20,332 bases of DNA, from contig CAZOMV010000104.1 in NCBI GenBank assembly GCA_964580995.1, forward strand, positions 1 to 20,332, written 5' to 3'. This DNA comes from JAKJEP01 sp964580995 (GTDB lineage Bacteria; Planctomycetota; Phycisphaerae; Sedimentisphaerales; SM23-30). Under the pieces are notes generated by a model that searched no databases, had not been told where the DNA came from, and worked only from the letters and a program-made list of their open reading frames with translations. Below are positions 1-6,089 of the stretch, piece after piece. Every line of letters starts with the position of its first letter. Position 1 is the first letter of the stretch. A program made the position numbers and the translations under genes.

Positions 1-23
1 ATTTTGTCCAGAGCATTGGTCAT
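1..23 (-). CDS. Possible 5' end of a leaderless gene leaving the window
   Basis: Reading the minus strand from an ATG at 23-21 gives seven complete codons (M-T-N-A-L-D-K) before the window edge, so no product can be named. The reason to suspect a gene is its promoter: TTGACA (59-54), an 18 bp spacer, a -10-like TACAGT (35-30), six bases, then the ATG. That places the expected transcription start on the ATG itself, the same geometry as at uvrC. No Shine-Dalgarno sequence is visible. The gene would be divergent from the plus-strand promoter at 90-118. The coding part is too short to test, so this is a promoter-based inference. Confidence 0.3.
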
Positions 24-29
24 GGCGAT

Positions 30-59
30 ACTGTATTCCAGATTTGGGGTGCTTGTCAA
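30..59 (-). promoter_or_regulatory. Putative sigma70 promoter, leftward
   Basis: The minus strand carries a perfect -35 TTGACA (59-54) and a -10-like TACAGT (35-30, 4 of 6 matches) separated by 18 bp. The predicted start is at about 23, on the ATG of the edge ORF. Confidence 0.4.
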
Positions 60-89
60 TTATCGGGAATAAAGAAAAAACTAAAGTAT

Positions 90-118
90 TTCACCTTTCC
101 GGTTTTATGTACTATAAT
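90..118 (+). promoter_or_regulatory. Putative sigma70 promoter, rightward
   Basis: TTCACC (90-95) and a perfect TATAAT (113-118) are separated by 17 bp. The predicted start is near 125, which would give the small coiled-coil gene at 525 a leader of about 400 nt. Confidence 0.5.
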
Positions 119-211
119 TGATACAGGTTGAATAATCATTAAAATTGAAACAAGTGGATGACGGAGAATTTTTGTGAAGAATCGATTTGCGGGTTTTCGA
201 TGAAAGGCAAT

Positions 212-235
212 CGTTGTTGTTGAAACACAACAACG
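212..235 (+). repeat. Perfect inverted repeat / RNA hairpin
   Basis: The arms CGTTGTTGT (212-220) and ACAACAACG (227-235) are perfectly complementary around a 6 nt loop, TGAAAC. No T-tract follows, so this is not an intrinsic terminator. It may be a structural element of the leader RNA or a protein-binding site. Confidence 0.6.
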
Positions 236-279
236 GAAGTAACATTATTTATATCAAGTAATTAGGAGTGTTTTGGTAT

Positions 280-360
280 GTGAGGATTTTTGGGAATGTC
301 CATTTCGGACAACAATCGTGCCAAGCCCTACAAAAGGAGTTATTGGCCGAAATTCGCTAA
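280..360 (+). CDS. Possible 26-residue leader peptide
   Basis: A GTG-initiated frame of 26 codons ends at TAA 358-360. The peptide begins MRIFGNVHFG and ends QKELLAEIR, with an amphipathic C-terminal half. A strong AGGAG lies 11 bases upstream, rather far for GTG 280. The same site is better placed (9 bases) for the ATG at 278, which is followed immediately by TGA. A frame this short can occur by chance and I recognise no family. It is listed because it is preceded by one of the best ribosome binding sites in the leader. Confidence 0.2.
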   Translation: MRIFGNVHFGQQSCQALQKELLAEIR

Positions 361-379
361 ATTTACTGTAAATTCGCTA
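350..379 (+). repeat. Direct repeat AAATTCGCTA, 20 bp period
   Basis: AAATTCGCTA occurs at 350-359 and again at 370-379. The spacing is about two helical turns, so a regulator could bind both copies on the same DNA face. Confidence 0.5.
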
Positions 380-524
380 TTTTAATGAAATTATGTGCGA
401 AAAAAGAAATCGGAACCGGAATTAAGTTAATGGCATATGGTTTGCATTCTTTGATCAGATAGTTACGGCTCGAATGTAACGTGTAACCTTGCTAGACTAC
501 AAAAATATGCCTAGGAGCTTATTG

Positions 525-791
525 ATGGATGAAATTACATTTCAAAAGAAGTTAGGTGAACTGGTCAAGGAAATCGGTACTCTTCCTGAATCGCAGCGGA
601 AAAAGCTGGAATTGCTGGCCGAGCAAACCAAGCAGCGTCACGATGAGATCAAGAAGAGTGTTTCTTCGCTGCAGGATTCGCTGGATTACCTGCGGCTGAG
701 CATCAAGTACCTGTTGTTCGACCTGGAAGCCACCCGTCGCGAGAATTCGTACCTGCGGAAGATGCTGGAGGAGTCAGATAATAATAAGTAG
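525..791 (+). CDS. Small coiled-coil protein, function unknown
   Basis: This 88-residue acidic/basic protein is rich in Glu, Lys, Leu and Arg and has no Cys, signal peptide or membrane segment. Most of it should form a long alpha-helical coiled coil, from FQKKLGELVKEI near the start through the heptad-like SVSSLQDSLDYLRLSIKYL to RRENSYLRKMLEE at the end. I chose the ATG at 525 because AGGAG (513-517) sits seven bases upstream. An upstream TTG (489) and an ATG (507) in the same frame have no such site. The codon pattern looks coding and the frame is intact. It stands alone, followed by a terminator at 931-963. It may be a scaffold, chaperone-like or nucleoid-type small protein, but the sequence does not say which. 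Confidence 0.75.
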   Translation: MDEITFQKKLGELVKEIGTLPESQRKKLELLAEQTKQRHDEIKKSVSSLQDSLDYLRLSIKYLLFDLEATRRENSYLRKMLEESDNNK

Positions 792-930
792 TGTGTAGTA
801 GTTTCAGGGCGGAACTGCTGTTAGCACTCTCTGAGAACCCGAAGGAGATTACGTTACTTGCTGTTTTCCGGAGAAGAGAAAACCGGCAAACCCAAAAGAA
901 GGAAATGAGAAAAGGCAAAGGAAAATGTTG

Positions 931-963
931 GCTGCCACCGGCAAAGGTGGCGGCTTTCTTTTT
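931..963 (+). terminator. Rho-independent terminator
   Basis: A 9 bp stem, GCTGCCACC (931-939) with GGTGGCGGC (946-954), contains one G-T pair and closes a 6 nt loop. The tract TTTCTTTTT (955-963) follows. It should end plus-strand transcription from the 525-791 gene, 140 bp upstream. The opposite strand lacks a good T-tract, so it is weaker for the minus-strand gene at 993. The 792-930 stretch before it holds no convincing gene. Confidence 0.8.
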
Positions 964-992
964 GGGTGGGAACGGTTTCGGGATTTTCACTT

Positions 993-1820
993 TTATGATA
1001 TATGTGTACGGCGGCAGGTGGAAGGGGCGGGATCAATTGAAATCAGTCCGGTCCCTTCGATCTCGATAGTCAATCCGTCATAGGCCAGATGCATCCGTTC
1101 GGGCAGGAGATTTTCGTAGTGGCTGTGGCTGATGTGGTGGCTCAAGTGGATGAAATAGGTTTGTCTGGCATTGATTTTTCGAGCCAGTTCGATGGCCTGA
1201 TCCAGCGAGAGGTGGGCGGGGTGCGGCTTGGGACGTAAGGCGCCCAGGACCAGAAGATCCAGGCCCTGTAGCTGGGAGAAAACTATGTCGGGCATGGAAC
1301 TCAGATCGGTACAATATGCCAGATTTCCGATTCGATAACCCAGTACCCGGCCTCGGCCGTGTGGTAGGGGCAGGGGGATCATTCGGCGGTCGAACAGGGA
1401 GAATTCTCCTTCGATTTGCCTGAAGTCCACCAGCGGCAGGTCGATATTCGGTGTGGCTTGCCCGGTCTGTGCGTAGCCGTAGACATTTTTTAGAATCGGC
1501 AGATGTTCAAGTCCGGCGTACACCGGGATCGGGCCTTTCTGCATCTGATTAAAGCGGCGCAGATCATCCATCCCGAAGATATGATCGGCGTGAGCGTGGG
1601 TTATCAGGACCGCATCAACCCGTTGAATATTGTTTCGTAGGCATTGCAGGCGAAACTCCGGCGTGGTATCGATCAGCAGGTTATGCTCGTCCAGATGCAC
1701 CAGGGCACTGGTCCGCAGCCGCTGATCGCGGGGATCGCTGCTGCGGCAGACCGGGCAGTTACAGCCGATCATCGGAATTCCCTGGCTGGTCCCGGTACCC
1801 AAAAACGTTATTTGCTGCAT
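993..1820 (-). CDS. PhnP-like metallo-beta-lactamase-fold phosphodiesterase
   Basis: This 275-residue protein has the metallo-beta-lactamase fold. The metal-binding motif THAHADH (residues 74-80) is followed by GMDDLR (83-88), typical of the PhnP branch. The N-terminal cluster C20-x-C22-x2-C25 matches the structural zinc site described for PhnP. Further His residues lie in LSHHISHSHYE near 226-236. PhnP hydrolyses the cyclic phosphodiester of phosphoribosyl 1,2-cyclic phosphate, the last step of C-P lyase phosphonate use. No other phn genes are nearby, so the true substrate may be a different cyclic phosphodiester. The start is supported by AAGGA a few bases upstream of the ATG. The gene is divergent from uvrB and has its own promoter (1856-1884). 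It is likely cytoplasmic, since there is no signal peptide. Confidence 0.85.
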   Translation of the reverse strand: MQQITFLGTGTSQGIPMIGCNCPVCRSSDPRDQRLRTSALVHLDEHNLLIDTTPEFRLQCLRNNIQRVDAVLITHAHADHIFGMDDLRRFNQMQKGPIPVYAGLEHLPILKNVYGYAQTGQATPNIDLPLVDFRQIEGEFSLFDRRMIPLPLPHGRGRVLGYRIGNLAYCTDLSSMPDIVFSQLQGLDLLVLGALRPKPHPAHLSLDQAIELARKINARQTYFIHLSHHISHSHYENLLPERMHLAYDGLTIEIEGTGLISIDPAPSTCRRTHIS

Positions 1821-1855
1821 GGTATTCCTTATTCTATCTGGTCGCTTTTACCGGC

Positions 1856-1884
1856 ATCATACTGCATTTCTGCTGCAACTACAA
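1856..1884 (-). promoter_or_regulatory. Putative sigma70 promoter of the PhnP-like gene
   Basis: On the minus strand, TTGTAG (1884-1879) and TATGAT (1861-1856) are separated by exactly 17 bp. The start is predicted near 1849, about 29 nt before the ATG. Confidence 0.55.
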
Positions 1885-1930
1885 CCACACAGTCGCCTCG
1901 TTGTTTTTTTACTGCTATTTTTCCGGGGGA

Positions 1931-1959
1931 TTGCTAGGAGCGATCGGTTTTGATATAAT
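1931..1959 (+). promoter_or_regulatory. Putative upstream uvrB promoter (extended -10)
   Basis: TTGCTA (1931-1936), a 17 bp spacer and TATAAT (1954-1959) preceded by TG at 1951-1952 form an extended -10 promoter. The predicted start is about 1966, giving a short leader without a Shine-Dalgarno site. Confidence 0.55.
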
Positions 1960-1963
1960 TCAA

Positions 1964-1993
1964 TATTTATAGTATTGGTATAAATAACGTTAT
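1964..1993 (+). promoter_or_regulatory. Proximal uvrB promoter/start module with inverted repeats
   Basis: A second extended -10, TG-G-TATAAA (1976-1984), lies so close that transcription should begin at or next to the uvrB ATG (1992), giving a leaderless mRNA. The 10 bp palindrome ATAACGTTAT (1984-1993) overlaps the start codon and recurs identically at uvrC. A separate inverted repeat, TATTTATA-N7-TATAAATA (1964-1986), covers this -10 and could be an operator. No Shine-Dalgarno sequence is present. Confidence 0.55.
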
Positions 1994-4019
1994 GTCCGAA
2001 TTTAAAGTTATCAGTGAATTTTCCCCGGCTGGGGATCAGCCCAAAGCGATTGGGGAGCTTTGTGCGGGGATCGACCAGGGTAACCGGGCGCAGACCTTAA
2101 TGGGAGTGACGGGGTCGGGCAAGACGTTTACGATGGCCCATGTGATTGAGCATTACCGGCGGCCGACGCTGGTGATCAGCCATAATAAGACGCTGGCGGC
2201 CCAGTTGTATGAGGAGTTCAAGGAGCTTTTTCCGCAAAACGCGGTGGAATATTTCGTCAGTTATTACGATTATTATCAGCCGGAGGCGTATATCCCCCAG
2301 CGGGATATTTATATCGAGAAGGATGCGTCGAAGAATGACGATATCGACCGGCTGCGGCTCAGCGCCACCACCTCGCTGATGAGCCGGGAAGATGTGATCA
2401 TCGTGGCCTCGGTCTCGTGTATATATGGGTTGGGTTCACCGGAGGAATACAAGAAGCTGGTAGTCCCGCTGCGGGTGGGGCTGCAAGTGGACCGGGATGA
2501 TCTGTTGCGGAGCCTGACGGATATCCGCTATGATCGCAATGACCTGGACTTCAAGCGGGGAACCTTCCGGGTGCGGGGGGATGTGGTGGAGTTGTGGCCG
2601 GCTTATGAGGAGATGGGGGTGCGGGTGGAGTTTTTTGGCGATGAGATTGAGAAGATCACTCTGATCCATCCTGTCAGCGGCGAGGAATTGTCTCAGGAGC
2701 ACCAGACGTTTATTTATCCGGCCCAGCATTATGTGATGCCGGAAGACCGGCTGGAAGGTGCGCTGGCGGGGATTGCGGAGGAGTTGGAACAGAGGCTGCT
2801 GCAATTGCGGGGGCAGGGCAAACTGCTGGAGGCGCAGCGGCTGAATGCCCGGACCCGGTATGATATGGAGATGATCCGGGAGGTGGGCTATTGCAGCGGG
2901 ATTGAGAATTATGCCCGTCATCTGGCGGGACTGCCCGCCGGGGCCAGGCCTTATACGCTGATTGATTATTTTCCGAAGGATTTCCTGCTGATCATTGACG
3001 AGTCGCACGTGACTTTGCCGCAGTTGCGGGCGATGTATGCGGGGGATTTCAGCCGCAAGTCGGTGCTGGTGGAGCATGGCTTTCGGCTGCCCAGCGCGAT
3101 GGACAATCGGCCGCTGCGGTTTGAGGAGTTTGAGACGATCTGGAATAAGGTGATTTTCATGTCCGCCACGCCCGGGTCGTATGAGCTGGAGATGTGTCAG
3201 GGACATGTGGTAGAACAGGTAATCCGGCCGACGGGATTGATCGATCCGGAGATTCGTGTGGAGTCGGCGCGCGGGCAGGTGCCGCATCTGCTGGAGGAGA
3301 TCGGCAAACGCGTGGTGGTCAGTGAACGGGTGCTGGTTACTACTTTGACCAAGCGGCTGGCCGAGGATTTGAGTCGCTATATTAAAGAGCGAGGCTATCG
3401 CTGTGAGTATCTGCATAGTGAGGTGGATACGCTGGAACGGGTGCAGATTCTGCGGAACCTGCGGTTGGGTGAGTTTGATATACTGGTGGGAGTGAATCTG
3501 CTGCGGGAAGGGCTGGATCTGCCGGAGGTGTCGCTGGTGGCGATACTGGATGCGGACAAGGAAGGATTTCTGCGAAGTGAGACGTCACTGATTCAAACGA
3601 TCGGGCGGACGGCACGGAATGTCAATGCCCAGGTGATTTTGTATGGGGATACCGTTACCCGGTCGATGGATCGGGCAATCAGTGAGACCAACCGGCGGCG
3701 GGCGATACAGATGCAGTATAACCAGGAGCATGGGATCACACCGGAGACCATTCGCAAGGCGATTCGCAATAGTCTGGAATCCGAGTTTCATGCCCGGCGG
3801 ACGGCGCAGGAGGCCCTGTCGCATGACGAGCAGGAATATGACCGGCAGGAACTGATTGCCCTGCTGGAGAAGGAAATGCTGGAAGCGGCGGAAAAGTTGG
3901 AGTTCGAGACGGCGGCGGAAATTCGGGACCAGATTACCGAGTTGCAGGAGATGCCGGAAATTGGCCAAGGAAAAACCAAAGTTAAAAGAACCAGGAAACG
4001 AAAAAATGCGAGAACCTGA
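1992..4019 (+). CDS. uvrB: Excinuclease ABC subunit B (UvrB)
   Basis: UvrB is the DNA-unwinding, damage-verifying subunit of bacterial nucleotide excision repair. It receives damaged DNA from UvrA and recruits UvrC for incision. The 675-residue length is normal. Walker A GVTGSGKT is at 38-45, the damage-probing beta-hairpin YYDYYQPEAY at 91-100, and the helicase motif DESH at 336-339. Conserved helicase stretches FMSATPG, VGVNLLREGLDLPE and QTIGRTARN follow. A C-terminal UVR domain (about 620-652) is present for UvrC contact. The ATG at 1992 gives the canonical N-terminus. It has no Shine-Dalgarno site but a -10 box immediately upstream, so the mRNA may be leaderless. The last 14 bases overlap nadC. 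No uvrA is in the window; uvrC lies about 10 kb away with the same start module. Confidence 0.98.
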   Translation: MSEFKVISEFSPAGDQPKAIGELCAGIDQGNRAQTLMGVTGSGKTFTMAHVIEHYRRPTLVISHNKTLAAQLYEEFKELFPQNAVEYFVSYYDYYQPEAYIPQRDIYIEKDASKNDDIDRLRLSATTSLMSREDVIIVASVSCIYGLGSPEEYKKLVVPLRVGLQVDRDDLLRSLTDIRYDRNDLDFKRGTFRVRGDVVELWPAYEEMGVRVEFFGDEIEKITLIHPVSGEELSQEHQTFIYPAQHYVMPEDRLEGALAGIAEELEQRLLQLRGQGKLLEAQRLNARTRYDMEMIREVGYCSGIENYARHLAGLPAGARPYTLIDYFPKDFLLIIDESHVTLPQLRAMYAGDFSRKSVLVEHGFRLPSAMDNRPLRFEEFETIWNKVIFMSATPGSYELEMCQGHVVEQVIRPTGLIDPEIRVESARGQVPHLLEEIGKRVVVSERVLVTTLTKRLAEDLSRYIKERGYRCEYLHSEVDTLERVQILRNLRLGEFDILVGVNLLREGLDLPEVSLVAILDADKEGFLRSETSLIQTIGRTARNVNAQVILYGDTVTRSMDRAISETNRRRAIQMQYNQEHGITPETIRKAIRNSLESEFHARRTAQEALSHDEQEYDRQELIALLEKEMLEAAEKLEFETAAEIRDQITELQEMPEIGQGKTKVKRTRKRKNART

Positions 4020-4881
4020 TCGGGAAAAATATCAAACATTAATCAAACTGGCCAAACAGGAGGATTTAGGCGAGGGGGATATTACCTCCGAAGTTACGAT
4101 TCCTGCCGGCCAGCAGGGTGAAGCGGATATTGTGTTTCGGGAAGCGGGGGTGTTATGCGGGATGGCTGTGGTTAAGGAGGTGCTGCGGGAATATGACCTG
4201 CGGCTGAAACTGGCGATTTATTTTGCCGATGGCCAGAAGTTAAAAACGGGGGCGATAGCAGGCCGAATCAACGGTCCTCTACGTTCCTTGTTGGCGGCAG
4301 AGCGGGTGGTTTTAAACTTCGTGCAGCGGTTGAGCGGGATCGCGACCGTGACCGCCGCCTATGTGGAGGCGGCAGCCGGAACCAGAGCCATGATCTGCGA
4401 TACCCGCAAGACAACACCGGGGTGGCGGGACCTGGAGAAATATGCGGTTCGCTGCGGTGGGGGGGTAAACCATCGCCAGGGGTTATATGACGCGGTCCTG
4501 ATTAAGGATAATCATCTGGCGGCGCTGGGGCAGAGGAATCTGATCGAGGGTTTGAAGCAGTCCATCGAAAACATTCGGCGGCTGGCAACGCCTCCTCGAT
4601 TTGTCGAAGTCGAGGTCGATACGCTGGATCAGATGCAGCAGGTGTTGCAAGTTCCGGGGGTGGATATGATTCTGCTGGATAATATGACGCCGCCGCAATT
4701 GGCGCAGGCGGTTCAGATGCGGGACCAGGTGAATCCGGCGGGCACCATTTTACTGGAGGCCTCCGGCGGAGTGTTACTGGATACGGTTCGTCAGATCGCC
4801 CAGACAGGAGTGGATCGAATCTCGGTGGGGGCGCTGACCCATCAGATTCGCAGTCTGGATATCGGGTTGGATTTACAATGA
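4006..4881 (+). CDS. nadC: Nicotinate-nucleotide pyrophosphorylase (quinolinate phosphoribosyltransferase)
   Basis: NadC converts quinolinate and phosphoribosyl pyrophosphate to nicotinate mononucleotide, CO2 and pyrophosphate in de novo NAD synthesis. The 291-residue protein shows the family signatures EDLGEGDIT (19-27), DTRKTTPG (132-139), GGGVNHR (151-157) and LIKDNH (165-170). VEVEVDTL, LLDNM and SVGALTH follow along the phosphoribosyl-binding barrel. The frame is open further upstream, inside uvrB, but the ATG at 4006 gives the usual N-terminus and has AGGA nine bases upstream. It overlaps the end of uvrB by 14 bases and shares ATGA with birA, so the three genes are probably translationally coupled. 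No nadA or nadB is present in the window. Confidence 0.96.
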   Translation: MREPDREKYQTLIKLAKQEDLGEGDITSEVTIPAGQQGEADIVFREAGVLCGMAVVKEVLREYDLRLKLAIYFADGQKLKTGAIAGRINGPLRSLLAAERVVLNFVQRLSGIATVTAAYVEAAAGTRAMICDTRKTTPGWRDLEKYAVRCGGGVNHRQGLYDAVLIKDNHLAALGQRNLIEGLKQSIENIRRLATPPRFVEVEVDTLDQMQQVLQVPGVDMILLDNMTPPQLAQAVQMRDQVNPAGTILLEASGGVLLDTVRQIAQTGVDRISVGALTHQIRSLDIGLDLQ

Positions 4882-5879
4882 CGAAACATATTCATATCGA
4901 ACCGTATGAAACGGCAGGGCTGGCGGTATTGGAATTATTGCGTCAGCGGTTGGGGCGGTGGCTGGGCATGGAAGTGATCAGCAGAACCTTGCACCTTGCA
5001 CCGGCAGAGGTCAATCGGCAGATCGAATTATTAAAGCGGGTTGGCCACGAGATCGAGTCGATGCCTGCTTATGGCTATCGGCTGGCAGGTGTGATCCGGG
5101 AATTGCGTTCGGAAATTATCGAATATGGCCTTGCTACGAAACGAGTGGGTAGGAAAATACTGGTTTACGAAAGTACGGAGAGTACCAATGATATAGCCTG
5201 GCATCATGCCAGGGAAAAAGGGTATGACGGTCTGGCGGTTTTTGCTGAGCACCAGCGAGCCGGTCGGGGGCGGCTGGGGCGCGAGTGGGCGGCGGCCAGG
5301 GGCAGTTCCATTCTTGTTTCTGTGCTGCTGCAAGAGGTTCAAGGCATCCGCGGCCAGGCTTTGACTTTAATGGCGGGCCTGGCGGCGGCGCAGGCGGTGG
5401 AAAAGACCTGTGGTTTGAAACTCCAGATCAAATGGCCGAATGATGTTTACCACTCTGGTCGAAAACTGGCGGGGACGCTGGTGGAATCGCGAACGATTGG
5501 CGGCAGGATTGTATATGTCATGGGGATCGGAATCAATTGCCAGCAAATGCCGGATGATTTTCCGGCCCCCTTGCGTGCCACCGCGGTGTCCTTAAGGCAG
5601 GCAACCGGCCAGGAGGTGGACCGGGTCGGACTGGCTCGTGAATTATTACGGCAGGTGGACCGTTGGCTAGGGCGGCTGGGTGAGGGTCAATCGAATGTAT
5701 TGCACGATGAATGGCTGGTACGCTGCGATGAGATCGGTCGGAAAATCACTCTTATGGTCAATGGCATACAGTTTACCGGCCGAGTGATCGATGTTTGTCC
5801 CGAGCAAGGTTTGTTGTTGCGACTGGATAATGGGGCCATCAAGGCTTTTGAAGGGGTTACTTCCTCGGTAGTGCGTTGA
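4878..5879 (+). CDS. birA: Biotin--[acetyl-CoA-carboxylase] ligase with N-terminal HTH
   Basis: This protein activates biotin to biotinyl-AMP and transfers it to the acceptor lysine of carboxylases. The 333-residue length fits the bifunctional class: an N-terminal winged-helix-like domain (about 10-70, ending AYGYRLAG), a catalytic core and a small C-terminal SH3-like domain (about 284-333). Signatures are STESTND (99-105), the biotinyl-AMP loop GRGRLGREW (129-137), KWPNDV (185-190), KLAGTLVE (196-203) and GIGINC (216-221). The helix-turn-helix suggests it may also repress biotin genes, though none are nearby. The ATG overlaps the nadC stop as ATGA. No clear terminator follows the gene. Confidence 0.94.
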   Translation: MTKHIHIEPYETAGLAVLELLRQRLGRWLGMEVISRTLHLAPAEVNRQIELLKRVGHEIESMPAYGYRLAGVIRELRSEIIEYGLATKRVGRKILVYESTESTNDIAWHHAREKGYDGLAVFAEHQRAGRGRLGREWAAARGSSILVSVLLQEVQGIRGQALTLMAGLAAAQAVEKTCGLKLQIKWPNDVYHSGRKLAGTLVESRTIGGRIVYVMGIGINCQQMPDDFPAPLRATAVSLRQATGQEVDRVGLARELLRQVDRWLGRLGEGQSNVLHDEWLVRCDEIGRKITLMVNGIQFTGRVIDVCPEQGLLLRLDNGAIKAFEGVTSSVVR

Positions 5880-5928
5880 AGAATGGTTTTACTTATCACT
5901 AAATATTTCAAATAGTTATGTTTTCCCC

Positions 5929-5957
5929 TTGACGCTTTGCCAGTGGAGATATAAAGT
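5929..5957 (+). promoter_or_regulatory. Putative ahcY promoter
   Basis: TTGACG (5929-5934) is followed by overlapping -10 candidates: TATAAA (5950-5955, 15 bp spacer) and TAAAGT (5952-5957, 17 bp spacer). Transcription would start near 5963, leaving a leader of about 125 nt before ahcY. The leader contains a weak CTGATT/AATCAG stem (6014-6046). I do not recognise an S-adenosylhomocysteine riboswitch in it. Confidence 0.5.
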
Positions 5958-6089
5958 ATTCACTAGTTGGAGATAAATTATAAGAGGGGTACTGTATAAA
6001 GTTGTAAGGAATGCTGATTGTTGGGTGGTAAAATTCGTAAAATCAGTCATAATAAGGAAATAGAAATACTTTAAATTTGAGGTAGAATA

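Larger units (their letters stand above)
119..524 (+). other. Long leader or intergenic region, no convincing gene
   Basis: This AT-rich stretch lacks a persuasive protein gene. It holds a perfect 9 bp hairpin (212-235), a good AGGAG (264-268) followed nine bases later by ATG-TGA (278-283), a 26-codon GTG-started reading frame (280-360), and a 10 bp direct repeat with a 20 bp period (350-379). If transcription starts near 125, all of this lies in the 5' leader of the gene at 525. It could instead contain a small RNA or leader peptide. I recognise no known riboswitch. Confidence 0.4.

Noticed and set aside
821..829. TTAGCACTC, identical to one half of a CIRCE heat-shock operator
   Set aside because: The second half (GAGTGCTAA after nine bases) is absent, and no heat-shock gene follows.
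791..1069. Plus-strand reading frame of 92 codons after the small coiled-coil gene
   Set aside because: It runs through the strong terminator at 931-963 and into the 3' end of the PhnP-like gene on the other strand, and has no family resemblance or ribosome binding site.
2436..3416. Long minus-strand frame (326 codons) opposite uvrB
   Set aside because: It is the mirror of a highly conserved gene, rich in His, Pro, Gln and Leu as expected from antisense reading, with no recognisable domain.
3856..4005. Upstream extension of nadC inside uvrB (50 extra residues)
   Set aside because: The extension is Arg/Lys/Trp-rich out-of-frame uvrB sequence; the ATG at 4006 has a ribosome binding site and the normal NadC N-terminus.
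5958..6089. SAH riboswitch upstream of ahcY
   Set aside because: The GC-rich conserved core expected for that class is not visible; only a weak stem is present.
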